Of a DNA stretch of 64,000 nucleotides, positions 25,506-33,517 are shown piece after piece. The DNA is taken from NCBI GenBank assembly GCA_023474015.1, contig JAMCYN010000167.1, positions 1-64,000 on the forward strand. Reading direction: 5' to 3'. The DNA is from Armatimonadota bacterium (GTDB taxonomy: Bacteria; Armatimonadota; UBA5829). Numbering within the stretch: the stretch's first letter is position 1; each line of letters opens with the position of its first letter. Below the pieces are notes generated by a model. The model saw only the letters and a program-made list of their open reading frames with translations. It was not told where the DNA came from and searched no databases. The position numbers were made by a program, and so were the translations under genes.

Positions 25506-26438
25506 TCAGATTGTCTCGAAGAAAACTATCTTCTTGAACTCTTCGTAGCGGTCGGCGATATCTCCAGCCGTCAGGCGCTTGAACCGATTGAGGCTGAAGT
25601 CCTGTACGTTGTATGACGCGAGCGTGCTGCCATAGACGACGGCCTTGCGGATGTTGGCTTCGGTGAGGTCGCCGTTGCTGGCCATATAACCCATGAACCC
25701 GCCCGCGAAGCTGTCACCCGCCCCGGTGGGGTCCGCGACTTCTTCGAGTGGATACGATGCCGCGGCGAAGCACATGCTTTCACTGCAATACATCACCGCG
25801 CCATGCTCGCCCTTCTTCACGACCACATACTTCGGGCCGAGCTCGTGGATCGCGCCCGCGGCCTTGGTAAGGTTGACGGTTTCCATGAGCTGGCGCGCCT
25901 CGGCGTCGTTGATGAAGACGATATCGACGCGCTTTAACACCTCCAGCAGGGCGTCCTTCTTGGTATTGATCCAGAAGTTCATGGTGTCGCACGCGGTGAG
26001 CTTCGGCGATTTCACCTGATCGAGGACCTTGAGCTGCAACTCGGGGTCGATGTTAGCGAGGAAGACGAACTTGGAGTCCCGATAGTCCTCCGGCAGCACC
26101 GGCGCGAAGCTCTGGAAGACGTTGAGCTCGGTGGCGATAGTATTGGCCTGGTTCATGTCGCCCTCGTAGGAACCTTTCCAGTGGAACGTCTTGCCGCCGG
26201 GCACGACCTGGATGCCGCGCGTGTCGATGTTGAGCGAGTTGAGGTAGTCCAAATGCTCCTTCGGGAAATCGTCGCCGACCACCCCGACTATCCGCACCGG
26301 GCTGAAGAAGCTCGCGGCCACCGAAGAATACACCGCCGCTCCGCCGAGCGCCCGCTCGACCTTGCCGGTCGGCGTCTCGACCGAATCGAGCGCCACGCTG
26401 CCGACTATGAGAACGCTGTTTTCGATATTGCTAGTCAT
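25506..26438 (-). CDS. PfkB-family carbohydrate kinase
   Basis: This is a ribokinase-like kinase of 310 residues. The N-terminal part has LIVGSVALDSVETPTGKVERALGGAAVYSSVAA, and the C-terminal signature is DPTGAGDSFAGGFMGYMA with the catalytic Asp in TGAGD. It phosphorylates a sugar, nucleoside or related alcohol with ATP. Its position next to ahcY (divergent) makes adenosine kinase one possibility, but the sequence does not decide this. The ATG at 26438 is supported by an AAGGA site. It lies between two GCAGAAT-class elements in the minus-strand wecG-pfkB-comF unit. Confidence 0.87.
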   Translation of the reverse strand: MTSNIENSVLIVGSVALDSVETPTGKVERALGGAAVYSSVAASFFSPVRIVGVVGDDFPKEHLDYLNSLNIDTRGIQVVPGGKTFHWKGSYEGDMNQANTIATELNVFQSFAPVLPEDYRDSKFVFLANIDPELQLKVLDQVKSPKLTACDTMNFWINTKKDALLEVLKRVDIVFINDAEARQLMETVNLTKAAGAIHELGPKYVVVKKGEHGAVMYCSESMCFAAASYPLEEVADPTGAGDSFAGGFMGYMASNGDLTEANIRKAVVYGSTLASYNVQDFSLNRFKRLTAGDIADRYEEFKKIVFFETI

Positions 26439-26461
26439 ATTTGCTCGAATGATCCTTTCGT

Positions 26462-26549
26462 GAATGCAGAATGATGAATGCAGAATGCAGAATGAAGGGA
26501 CCCCACGCCCTAGGTCATTCTGCACTCTTCATTCTTCGTTCTGCATTCG
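26462..26549. repeat. Inverted heptamer element, GCAGAAT class (wecG side)
   Basis: Left units GAATGCA, GAATGAT, GAATGCA, GAATGCA end in GAATGAAGGGACC. A 10-base loop and GGTCATTC lead to the inverted units TGCACTC, TTCATTC, TTCGTTC, TGCATTC. The loop differs from the neighbouring copy at 25414, though the junctions GGGACC and GGTC are the same. The right arm encodes the end of the WecG protein. Confidence 0.85.
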
Positions 26550-27338
26550 AGCTTGTTGTCTTTCTTTCATCACCATCCACATAAACCTCGGCAGCACCGC
26601 CACCTTGCGAATCTTGCTTGGGTCGTTGGCGAGGCGGTAGGCCCATTCGAGGCCGTGCTTCTGGAACCAGACCGGCGCGCGCTTGACCTTACCCGCGAAG
26701 ACATCCATCGAGCCGCCGACACCCATCGCCACGCTCACTCCGAGTTCATTTCGATACTTCACAATCCATTTCTCCTGCCTGGGAATGCCCATCCCCGCCA
26801 GCAGGATTGTAGCGCCGGAGTCGCGGACCATCTTGACAATTATCGCGTCCTCATCCGGCCTGAAATAGCCGTGATGCGTGCCCGCGACGTGCATGCCGGG
26901 GTAATCTTTCTTGAGATTCTCGGCGGCCTGCTCGGCGATCCCCGGCTCGGAGCCGAGGAAAAAGATCGAAAAGCCCTCCTCGGCGGACAGGCGGCACAGC
27001 TCCTGGCAGATATCACACCCGCTCACGCGCTCAATCAATGGCGTACCCAGCATGCTCGCCCCTTTTAGTATACCAGAGCCGTCGGGTGTGATCAGGTCGG
27101 CGTTGTTGAGGATGTTTCGGAACTCCTCGTCTTCCCGCGCGCGCACGACCATCGACGCATCGGCGGTCACGATCATGTGCGGCTCGCCGGACTTGATAAA
27201 GCCTCGGATGGCATCGAGCGTCGCGGCCATATCGACTCTATTGATCTTGACGCCAAGAAGGCTGATGCTCGGAATGCCGTCAGCCTGGGGGCCGTTTTCA
27301 GTTGTGGGAGGTGGTGTTTCTACCATCCGTTGTGTCAT
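26529..27338 (-). CDS. WecG/TagA/CpsF-family glycosyltransferase
   Basis: This is a membrane-associated glycosyltransferase of 269 residues that transfers N-acetylmannosaminuronate or N-acetylmannosamine-type sugars to lipid-linked GlcNAc in surface glycans. Landmarks are VTADASMVVRAREDEEF, LITPDGSGILKGA with the likely catalytic Asp, FFLGSEPGIAEQAAENL and GMGIPRQEKWI. Upstream frames are translated repeat and promoter, so ATG 27338 (or 27326) is the start. The last residues RMQNEE come from the heptamer element. It is first in the wecG-pfkB-comF unit. The glycan substrate is not identifiable. Confidence 0.88.
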   Translation of the reverse strand: MTQRMVETPPPTTENGPQADGIPSISLLGVKINRVDMAATLDAIRGFIKSGEPHMIVTADASMVVRAREDEEFRNILNNADLITPDGSGILKGASMLGTPLIERVSGCDICQELCRLSAEEGFSIFFLGSEPGIAEQAAENLKKDYPGMHVAGTHHGYFRPDEDAIIVKMVRDSGATILLAGMGIPRQEKWIVKYRNELGVSVAMGVGGSMDVFAGKVKRAPVWFQKHGLEWAYRLANDPSKIRKVAVLPRFMWMVMKERQQARMQNEE

Positions 27339-27381
27339 CGCCCAGTAAATCCCGAAAGTCATGCTCGAACGTGCCGTCATC

Positions 27382-27410
27382 ATTAAACCGCGAATAGGAC
27401 CTGCTGTCAA
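27382..27410 (-). promoter_or_regulatory. Sigma70-type promoter for the wecG-pfkB-comF unit
   Basis: On the minus strand a perfect TTGACA, 17 bases and TTTAAT precede the gene by about 40 bases. This rules out the more upstream in-frame ATG codons as starts. Confidence 0.62.
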
Positions 27411-27462
27411 GGAGGGATGAAGTGTGGTAAGATGTAGGAGAATTGGCCGGGGTGGGAGTCGT

Positions 27463-27496
27463 TCGGACCTCAGACCTCGGACCTCGGACTTCGATT
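27463..27496 (+). repeat. Single-arm heptamer array, CGGACCT class
   Basis: Units TCGGACC, TCAGACC, TCGGACC, TCGGACT lie just before the ahcY ribosome binding site. They match the right arm of the 23653-23785 element. Confidence 0.65.
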
Positions 27497-27513
27497 TTCT
27501 AGGAGAACTTATT

Positions 27514-28923
27514 ATGATAGCAACCGCACCCAATTACTTCGTTAAAGACATCAGCCTTGCCGATTTTGGCCGCAAGGAGATCGGAATGGCAGAAAAAGAG
27601 ATGCCCGGCCTGATGGCCACGAGAGAGAAATACGGCCCCCGGAAGCCGCTGGCTGGGGCGCGGGTTATGGGCTCGCTGCATATGACTATTCAGACCGCCG
27701 TCCTGATCGAAACGCTGGCCGAACTGGGCGCGGACGTGCGCTGGGCAAGCTGTAACATATTTTCCACGCAGGACCACGCCGCCGCCGCGATAGCCGCCTC
27801 GGGGGTTCCAGTTTTCGCGTTCAAGGGTGAGACTCTGGAGGAGTATTGGGATTTCACCAAGAGCGCTATGACCTGGCCGGACGGAAGCGGCCCGACCTTG
27901 ATCGTGGACGACGGCGGCGACGCCACGCTGCTGGTCCATCGCGGCTACTTCGCCGAGAACGACGCCTCGATAATCGACGAGCCGACCGATAACAAGGAAC
28001 TGGCTATCGTGAACAGCGTCATTAGGAAATCCCTCGCCGAAAGCCCGAATTTCTTCCACAAGATCGTCGAGAACATTCGCGGCGTCTCCGAGGAAACCAC
28101 CACCGGCGTGCACAGGCTCTATCAGATGCTTGAAAAGGGCGAGCTGCTGTTCCCGGCGATCAACGTCAATGACTCCGTGACCAAGAGCAAGTTCGACAAT
28201 ATCTACGGCTGCCGGGAGTCGCTGGTAGACGGCATCAAGCGCGCGACCGACGTTATGATCGCCGGCAAGATCGCCCTGATCTGCGGCTATGGGGATGTGG
28301 GAAAGGGTTCCGCCGAGTCCCTGGCCGGTCAGAAGGCGCGCATCTGGGTAACCGAGGTCGACCCCATCTGCGCCCTTCAGGCTTGCATGGCGGGCTACAC
28401 GGTGACGACCGTCGAGGACGCGCTTCCCTATGCGGACATATACGTGACCGCCACCGGCAACTGCGATGTCATCACGGCGGAGCACATGTCGCGTATGAAA
28501 GACCAGGCCATTGTCTGCAACATCGGCCACTTCGACAACGAGATCCAGGTGGAACAGCTCACGCAATGGCCGGGGATCAAGCACATCAACATCAAGCCCC
28601 AGGTCGATGCGTATACGTTCCCTGACGGCCACACCATCTACCTGCTGGCGGAAGGTCGCCTGATCAACCTCGGCTGCGCGACGGGCCACCCGAGCTTTGT
28701 TATGTCCAACAGCTTCACCAACCAGACTCTTGCCCAGATCGATTTGTGGACAAACGAGCACGAAATCGGCGTCTACCTGCTGGACAAGAAGCTGGACGAA
28801 GAAGTGGCCCGGCTCCACCTCGGCAAGCTCGGCGCGAAGCTGACGCAGTTGAGCCAGAAGCAGGCTGATTACATAGGCGTGTCGAAGGATGGGCCTTTTA
28901 AGGCGGAGCATTATCGGTATTAG
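27514..28923 (+). CDS. ahcY: Adenosylhomocysteinase (SAH hydrolase)
   Basis: This enzyme splits S-adenosylhomocysteine to adenosine and homocysteine and so relieves product inhibition of methyltransferases; 469 residues, a normal length. Signatures are [17 protein letters not shown], the NAD-binding loop [30 protein letters not shown] and the C-terminal PFKAEHYRY that completes the neighbouring subunit's NAD site. AGGAG lies before the ATG at 27514, just after a heptamer array. It is divergent from the wecG unit. It may recycle SAH made by the MttB-like and other methylation enzymes, though it is a housekeeping gene. Confidence 0.98.
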   Translation: MIATAPNYFVKDISLADFGRKEIGMAEKEMPGLMATREKYGPRKPLAGARVMGSLHMTIQTAVLIETLAELGADVRWASCNIFSTQDHAAAAIAASGVPVFAFKGETLEEYWDFTKSAMTWPDGSGPTLIVDDGGDATLLVHRGYFAENDASIIDEPTDNKELAIVNSVIRKSLAESPNFFHKIVENIRGVSEETTTGVHRLYQMLEKGELLFPAINVNDSVTKSKFDNIYGCRESLVDGIKRATDVMIAGKIALICGYGDVGKGSAESLAGQKARIWVTEVDPICALQACMAGYTVTTVEDALPYADIYVTATGNCDVITAEHMSRMKDQAIVCNIGHFDNEIQVEQLTQWPGIKHINIKPQVDAYTFPDGHTIYLLAEGRLINLGCATGHPSFVMSNSFTNQTLAQIDLWTNEHEIGVYLLDKKLDEEVARLHLGKLGAKLTQLSQKQADYIGVSKDGPFKAEHYRY

Positions 28924-28938
28924 AACGGGGTGATAGTG

Positions 28939-29187
28939 ATGAATGACGAGCAGTTGCTTGAGCGAATAGCCATTGATCCTAAAGTGATGCTTGGCAAGCC
29001 TGTTATCAAAGGGACCCGCCTGACGGTTGAGTACATCATAGACCGCTTGGCTCACGAAGCGTCCATGGATGATTTGATTCGGGAGTATGAAGGGCTGGCG
29101 GCAGACGATATCCTGGCTTGCCTGCTGTTTGCGCGAAAGTCCTTATCCGAAACGGACTACCTGCCGCTCTTGGCAGAGGCGTCGTAA
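28939..29187 (+). CDS. DUF433 family antitoxin
   Basis: This is an 82-residue DUF433 (VapB45-like) protein. The family core is RIAIDPKVMLGKPVIKGTRLTVEYIIDRLA, followed by DLIREYEGLAADDILACLLFA. These proteins have a winged-helix-like HTH and pair with PIN-like DUF5615 toxins. The stop codon overlaps the toxin ATG (TAATG), the usual coupling for such modules. ATG 28939 is preceded by GGGGTG. It lies 15 bases after ahcY and may be co-transcribed. Confidence 0.87.
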   Translation: MNDEQLLERIAIDPKVMLGKPVIKGTRLTVEYIIDRLAHEASMDDLIREYEGLAADDILACLLFARKSLSETDYLPLLAEAS

Positions 29188-29546
29188 TGCGGTTCATAGT
29201 AGATGAGTGCGTAGGGCCTGTGGTTGCGCGCCAACTGCGGGAGCTGGGCCACGACGTTTTCTCCGTCTATGAACAGGCCCGGGGGATTAGCGACGATGAA
29301 GTGATCGACCGGGCACGCACCGAAGACAGGATACTTGTTACAAACGACAAAGACTTCGGAGAAAAAGTCTACCGAGACGGCAAGCTCCATAGCGGTATTG
29401 TCTTGCTCCGACTGCGCGACCAAAGCGTAGTTGCAAAAATAGCGGCGGTTACGGGGCTCCTTGAGTTCCATTCACATAGAATCGAAGGGGCTTTTGTCGT
29501 AATTACCGATAAGCAAGTACGCTTTGCGAGACTGCCAAAAGTATGA
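29187..29546 (+). CDS. DUF5615 PIN-like toxin
   Basis: This is a 119-residue PIN-like protein. MRFIVDECVGPVVARQLRELGHDV carries the first acidic residues, then DDEVIDRARTEDRILVTNDKDFGEKVY, with Asp residues typical of the PIN nuclease site. It is expected to be an RNase that is neutralised by the DUF433 protein encoded just upstream, with which it overlaps by one base. RNase activity is a family property and not shown here. The stop overlaps a short ORF that I do not accept as a gene. Confidence 0.85.
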   Translation: MRFIVDECVGPVVARQLRELGHDVFSVYEQARGISDDEVIDRARTEDRILVTNDKDFGEKVYRDGKLHSGIVLLRLRDQSVVAKIAAVTGLLEFHSHRIEGAFVVITDKQVRFARLPKV

Positions 29547-29669
29547 ACTCTAGTTCGATCTCGTTCGGAGTGGAATTGGACATGGATGTCCAGAAAATCC
29601 TGACCGGGTCATGGATGACCCGGTCGAACGGCATCCAAGGCGGAACAGTACAGGTATTAGTGAGTTTGA

Positions 29670-30464
29670 AAGATGGAGCGTGGAGAGCGGAGATCCCGGG
29701 TAGGAATCTTTGCTTTCCAGTTGTTTCTCAGCTCATTGAACGAGTTCAGCCAGCCTGCGGTGAAGGTCAAGAGCCGGTATGGCTGACATAGTGAGCATTT
29801 GAGTTCTGTACGCAAAGGATGGTTCATCTGACAAACCCGCATCTATCGACGCATGCTTTCCAAAAAGGCGGAAGAGATCATCGAATGAACCAGTTGTAGT
29901 CGCGATGCGTGCGTATGACTGGCGAGAACGAGTCAAGCCTTGAAGGAAATCTTTCTCCATGGCTTTGTGACCATATTCTATGTCATCATCAAACTCAAGC
30001 AGCAGGTTTTGGAGGACATACGCGTCAATCTGATCAGCAAGTATCGCACCATTCTTCGGACCAGCAACCTCGCGTGCCACAAGGCGGCAGAAGTAGACCA
30101 TTACATGCAAGAAATCGTAGAGTAAGTAGAAACCTCGTATATTTCGCTCTAGAGTGTCAGGTATGGCTCGCTCTACGTTCTTCCAACACGAAAAGCCGCC
30201 GTGTAAAATAAGACACGCTATCTCTTCTAGCGCCGCCTTATTGGGGCAACTTTCGTTTCTACTGCTAGAGAGTTCTTGCCAAAGCCAACGCATTGAAACA
30301 TCTCCTTCGCTATTTCGTCCTATCCCTGAGCCAAAACAGCCGCGTATGCTTGCTTTACGAGACAATGGTATTCCGAAGCAACCAAGAGCTCCGCAGGAGC
30401 CTCGCTCACCCGGGTTGCGCATTCCAGACTCTCCACCCTCCACTCTCAGCTCTCCACTGATTTC
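29670..30464. mobile_element. Cassette with GGAGAGT-class heptamer termini and one gene
   Basis: The left end 29670-29701 has units GATGGAG, CGTGGAG, AGCGGAG and then ATCCCGGGT. The right end 30408-30464 starts ACCCGGG and continues with the inverted units CTCTCCA, CCCTCCA, CTCTCAG, CTCTCCA. CCCGGGT marks the inner edge of both arms. Inside is a single gene on the minus strand with its own ribosome site, and the DNA is visibly AT-richer than the flanks. There is no transposase or target duplication that I can recognise. That it moves is inference. Confidence 0.55.
29733..30293 (-). CDS. Unrecognised helical protein carried between heptamer arrays
   Basis: I do not recognise this 186-residue protein. 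It is predicted mostly helical: ALEEIACLILHGGFSCWKNVE, then RNIRGFYLLYDFLHVMVYFCRLVAREV, then an acidic helix DAYVLQNLLLEFDDDIEYGHKAMEKDF. It lacks a signal peptide and known catalytic motifs. The ATG at 30293 has AAGGAG eight bases upstream, and longer in-frame starts run through the repeat. The gene lies wholly inside a pair of inverted heptamer arrays, as does the S23-type gene 1.3 kb away, so it may be a cargo or a partner protein of that element type. Confidence 0.6.
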   Translation of the reverse strand: MRWLWQELSSSRNESCPNKAALEEIACLILHGGFSCWKNVERAIPDTLERNIRGFYLLYDFLHVMVYFCRLVAREVAGPKNGAILADQIDAYVLQNLLLEFDDDIEYGHKAMEKDFLQGLTRSRQSYARIATTTGSFDDLFRLFGKHASIDAGLSDEPSFAYRTQMLTMSAIPALDLHRRLAELVQ

Positions 30465-30466
30465 GG

Positions 30467-31513
30467 CTACTTCCCATTCCTTCGTATCGGATCCACAATC
30501 ACCCCGTCGAACACCGCCGCGCTGGATTTCACGCTGCATTTTTCGCCGACCACGCAGCGCTCCAGCATCGTGTTGCGCATGACGGTGGCGCCGTGCCAGA
30601 GCACGCTTTGTTTGACTACCGCGCCCTCTTCAAGAACGCAGTCATCGGCGAGGATCGAGTATTCGAGGAGCTTCGCGCCCGCCTCTATGCGGCAGTTGTT
30701 GCCGATGACGACGGGGTAGCCGATCTCAGCGGTCGGGTCGATCTGGACATTCGAGCCCATCCACACATACTTCTTGACCTCGGGGACGGGAATCTTGATA
30801 TCCACGCGGCCGCTGAGCGCATCGCGGTGCGCCTCTTGATACTGCTTCAGGCTCCCGACGTCTTTCCAATAGCTCGAGGTGAGATAGCCGTAGAATCGGG
30901 TCTTCTGTTCGAGCAGGAGGGGGAAGAGGTTGGCGCCGAAGCCGTATTGGACTCCTTTGGGGATCAGTTCGAAGACGTGCCTGTCGAAGATATAGACGCC
31001 GGTGTTCGCGGAGTTGCTGAAGACTACCTCACCCTTGGGTTTTTCGAGGAAGCGTGTGATGCGGCCACGGTCGTTCAATAGCGCGATGCCGTATTCAGAC
31101 GGGTCGTCCACCAGCGAGAGGCCTATCGTCGCCAGGGCCTTTTTCTGCTCGTGGAACCGCACCAGCTTCTTGAGGTCGATGTCCGCAAGATCATCCCCGC
31201 CGACGACAACGAACGTGCCCTCGTCGAAGAAATCCTCGCATCGCTTCACGCTCCCGGCGTCGCCCCAGAGACGATCCTCCGGGGAGTAGTGTATCTTGAC
31301 GCCCCACTTCTTCCCGTCGCCAAAGTAGCCCTGAATCTGGTCGCCGAGGTAATGGAGGTTGACCATTATCTCCTTAAAGCCGTTTTTGGCGAGCATCTCG
31401 ACGATGTGCTCCATGACCGGCTTGTTGACTATAGGCACCAGCGGCTTGGGGACGTTTCTTGTTAACGGATCGAGCCGGGAACCGACACCGGCGGCCAGGA
31501 TCATAGCTTTCAT
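30467..31513 (-). CDS. NDP-sugar pyrophosphorylase with beta-helix domain
   Basis: This is a nucleotidyltransferase of the GDP-mannose/glucose-1-phosphate type, 348 residues. The N-terminal NTP-transferase domain has MILAAGVGSRLDPLTRNVPKPLVPIVNKPV and the metal Asp in VVVGGDDLADID, with FLEKPKGEVVFSNSANTGVYIF further on. A left-handed beta-helix follows (VQIDPTAEIGYPVVIGNNCRIEAGAKL). It forms an NDP-sugar from a sugar-1-phosphate; the nucleotide and sugar are not certain. AAAGGTGA precedes the ATG. It is downstream of the S23-type and DegT genes and belongs to a surface-sugar set. Confidence 0.87.
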   Translation of the reverse strand: MKAMILAAGVGSRLDPLTRNVPKPLVPIVNKPVMEHIVEMLAKNGFKEIMVNLHYLGDQIQGYFGDGKKWGVKIHYSPEDRLWGDAGSVKRCEDFFDEGTFVVVGGDDLADIDLKKLVRFHEQKKALATIGLSLVDDPSEYGIALLNDRGRITRFLEKPKGEVVFSNSANTGVYIFDRHVFELIPKGVQYGFGANLFPLLLEQKTRFYGYLTSSYWKDVGSLKQYQEAHRDALSGRVDIKIPVPEVKKYVWMGSNVQIDPTAEIGYPVVIGNNCRIEAGAKLLEYSILADDCVLEEGAVVKQSVLWHGATVMRNTMLERCVVGEKCSVKSSAAVFDGVIVDPIRRNGK

Positions 31514-31530
31514 TTGGACAGATCACCTTT

Positions 31531-31971
31531 GTTGAGAATTGAGAATTAAGAATTAAGAATTAAGAATGGGTCCCTGTGCCGGGTGCTCTTTGGTAGTTTT
31601 TACTATGGAAGCTAATATCCGCAGGAGTTCATCGACGCGCGTCAACTCTGTTGATACAGCTAGAGTCGTCAGGTCGGATTCTTGCAGAAGCCGAAGCCAA
31701 TACTTTGTTTCGCGAGCCTCTTTTAATGCTATAGACATTTTCGAGACGAAGTCCTTTCGGCTTTGCGCTGAAGAAGCTTCTTCTACATTCGCGCCTATGC
31801 TCGTTCCGCTTCGAAGTAACTGTTTGGAAACCACGTATTCGCGCTCGTCTCGCAGCTCACAGTAGAGTCGGATAATCTCCAACGCGAACTTGAAGCTTTT
31901 CTCCTGCACGACGTTCCGTGTCATACGAGCCTCCGCAATTCTTAACTCTCAATTCTTAATTCTTAATTAAA
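31531..31971. mobile_element. GAATTAA-class heptamer element carrying an S23-type gene
   Basis: The left array 31531-31574 has units TTGAGAA, TTGAGAA, TTAAGAA, TTAAGAA, TTAAGAA followed by TGGGTCCC. The right array 31937-31971 is inverted (AATTCTT, AACTCTC, AATTCTT, AATTCTT). The S23-type gene fills the interior and its stop lies in the left array. The right array supplies the stop codon of the DegT gene. The element sits between two genes of one operon. Family-wide, S23-type proteins are known from intervening sequences in 23S rRNA; mobility of this element is inference. Confidence 0.7.
31553..31924 (-). CDS. Four-helix-bundle protein, S23/23S rRNA IVS type
   Basis: This is a 123-residue four-helix-bundle protein of the S23 family. 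The family core is clear: KSFKFALEIIRLYCELRDEREYVVSKQLLRSGTSIGANVEEA, then SRKDFVSKMSIALKEARETKYWLRLLQESDL. Related proteins include the Avd accessory protein of diversity-generating retroelements and the IVS-encoded protein of Leptospira 23S rRNA; they bind nucleic acid as pentamers in the Avd case. No reverse transcriptase or rRNA lies nearby. The C-terminal GPILNS and the stop come from the heptamer array. The gene interrupts the spacing between the DegT and nucleotidyltransferase genes. Confidence 0.93.
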   Translation of the reverse strand: MTRNVVQEKSFKFALEIIRLYCELRDEREYVVSKQLLRSGTSIGANVEEASSAQSRKDFVSKMSIALKEARETKYWLRLLQESDLTTLAVSTELTRVDELLRILASIVKTTKEHPAQGPILNS

Positions 31972-33076
31972 CAAGCTCCTTCACCGCTTCCCGCACGGCT
32001 TTGGCCACGATTTCTCTGTCCTCGGCGGAAAGCTCCGGCAGGATCGGCAGGCTCAGGACCTCCCTGGCGGCGCGCTCGGACTCGGGCAGGTCGCCTTCCT
32101 TATAGCCCATATTAAGATACGCGGGCTGGAGGTGGAGCGAGCCGGGATAGTATACCCCTGATCCGACACCGCGCTCCTGCAGCTTCGCCTTGAGCTCGTC
32201 GCGCTTCGCCAAACGCACGGTGAACTGATGGTAGATGTGATAATTCTCGGGAGCGCTTGCGGGCAACTGGAGCGGAAGCCCGGCGAACGCATCTATGTAA
32301 TACGCCGCGTTGGCGCGTCGGGCGTCGTTCCACTGCTGAATCTTTTTCAGCTTGACGCGCAGGATGGCCGCCTGGATCTCATCGAGCCGGCTGCAATAGC
32401 CCACGTGCTCGTAAAAATAGGTCTTGCCCTGACCGTGGGACCTGAGCGACTTGGCCATCGCCGCCACGTTCTCATCGCAGGTGAGCACCATTCCGCCGTC
32501 GCCGCAGCCCCCGAGGTTCTTGGTGGGATAGAAGCTAAGCGTCGAGGCGTCGCCGTAAGCCCCCATACCCCTGCCTTTGCGTGCCGCGCCTATGGCCTGG
32601 GCGCCATCGTAGATCACTTTCAGATTGTGCTTCCTGGCGATAGCCTCGAACTTATCGGTATTCGCGCACTGCCCATAAAGATGAACAGGCAGAATGGCGC
32701 GGGTGCGGTCTGTAATCTTATCTTCGACTTTCGCGGGGTCCAGGTTGAAATCGTTCGGATCGATATCGGCGTAGACAGGCTTCGCCCCGACCATGAGTAT
32801 CGCCTCGGTCGTGGCGACGAATGTGAACGGCGTGGTGATGACCTCGTCTCCGGGGCCGATCCCGCAAGCGGCGAGCGCTATCACTATCGCGTCCGTGCCG
32901 GAGTTGACGGCGATGCCATAGCCCGCCTCGCACACGGCTGCAATCTCGGATTCGAGCCCCGCCACATTTGGACCAAGAATGAACTGGCCTGAATCAAGGA
33001 CCTGCCGCACCGCCGTGGATATCTCGTCTTTGAGAGCCAGGTATTGTGCCGTGGGATTTGCAAGCGGTATAGCCAA
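31967..33076 (-). CDS. DegT/DnrJ/EryC1-family aminotransferase
   Basis: This is a PLP-dependent sugar aminotransferase, 369 residues. Landmarks are VNSGTDAIVIALAACGIGPGDEVITTPFTFVATTEAI, YDGAQAIGAARKGR and the PLP lysine in LSFYPTKNLGGCGDGG. The end contains SGVYYPGSLHLQPAY. Members transfer an amino group from glutamate to keto-sugar nucleotides for surface glycans. The start is TTG at 33076 with AAGGAG upstream; longer frames run into the promoter. The stop codon TAA is part of the heptamer array that follows. It is first in the unit with the S23-type and nucleotidyltransferase genes. Confidence 0.9.
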   Translation of the reverse strand: MAIPLANPTAQYLALKDEISTAVRQVLDSGQFILGPNVAGLESEIAAVCEAGYGIAVNSGTDAIVIALAACGIGPGDEVITTPFTFVATTEAILMVGAKPVYADIDPNDFNLDPAKVEDKITDRTRAILPVHLYGQCANTDKFEAIARKHNLKVIYDGAQAIGAARKGRGMGAYGDASTLSFYPTKNLGGCGDGGMVLTCDENVAAMAKSLRSHGQGKTYFYEHVGYCSRLDEIQAAILRVKLKKIQQWNDARRANAAYYIDAFAGLPLQLPASAPENYHIYHQFTVRLAKRDELKAKLQERGVGSGVYYPGSLHLQPAYLNMGYKEGDLPESERAAREVLSLPILPELSAEDREIVAKAVREAVKELV

Positions 33077-33167
33077 TGGTATTACTCCTTTTCGCTGACA
33101 ATCTGGGGCCATGCGGCGGTGCATGGGGTTCGCGCACTTTGTCACGAGCGCCATCGCTTCAGTTAGT

Positions 33168-33196
33168 ATTATCCAGCTTTGGGAAGATGCTGTCAA
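33168..33196 (-). promoter_or_regulatory. Sigma70-type promoter for the DegT unit
   Basis: On the minus strand a perfect TTGACA, 17 bases and GATAAT lie about 90 bases before the TTG start. It is divergent from the redox-cluster promoter, with about 20 bases between the two -35 boxes. Confidence 0.6.
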
Positions 33197-33212
33197 ATCA
33201 GGGGGAAGGGAG

Positions 33213-33248
33213 TTGACGGCATCGGGATATTTGGCTATAATACCAAAT
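33213..33248 (+). promoter_or_regulatory. Strong promoter and overlapping operator of the redox cluster
   Basis: TTGACG (33213-33218), a 17-base spacer and a perfect TATAAT (33236-33241) precede the first redox gene by 30 bases. The perfect inverted pair ATTTGG-N8-CCAAAT at 33229-33248 is centred on the -10 box, so a repressor bound there would block RNA polymerase. The regulator is not encoded next to it. Confidence 0.6.
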
Positions 33249-33271
33249 AAGTGACACCAAAGGAGGCTGAA

Positions 33272-33505
33272 GTGAAGAAGATACAGATTCTGGGCACGGG
33301 CTGCCCGAAGTGCAACAAGCTCTCCGAAGTGGCTAAAGAAGCCGCCGAGTCGCTTGGTATCGACTACGAGTTCGAGAAAGTCTCCGACATTCAGCAGATA
33401 ATGCGCTTCGGCGTGATGGTGACTCCGGCGCTGGTGGTCGACGGGGAGGTTAAGGTCGCCGGCAAAGTCCCGAGCATTCAAGAGATCAAGGCAATGATAG
33501 CCTGA
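33272..33505 (+). CDS. Small thioredoxin-like redox protein (CxxC)
   Basis: This is a 77-residue thioredoxin-fold protein of the redox-active disulfide protein 2 type. The active site is GTGCPKCNKL near residue 10, and the cis-Pro loop is VMVTPALVVDG. The start is GTG at 33272, with AGGAGG six bases upstream, and gives the family N-terminus MKKIQILG. It is the first gene of a seven-gene run that includes two secreted thioredoxin-like proteins, a CcdA-like protein and a permease, so it probably moves electrons in the cytoplasm to this system. Confidence 0.87.
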   Translation: MKKIQILGTGCPKCNKLSEVAKEAAESLGIDYEFEKVSDIQQIMRFGVMVTPALVVDGEVKVAGKVPSIQEIKAMIA

Positions 33506-33517
33506 GAGGAGATCAAC

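Noticed and set aside
22591..26549. Arrays as a possible CRISPR
   Set aside because: The units are 7 bases, tandem without spacers, and inverted in pairs; no cas genes are present.
27499..29055. A 518-codon open frame antisense to ahcY
   Set aside because: It is a shadow of the GC-rich codon use of ahcY; the ahcY frame has all family signatures and the antisense product resembles nothing.
29543..29791. A short open frame after the DUF5615 toxin (ATGA overlap)
   Set aside because: It runs through a perfect stem (GACCGGGTCAT and its complement) and into the left heptamer array; no family features.
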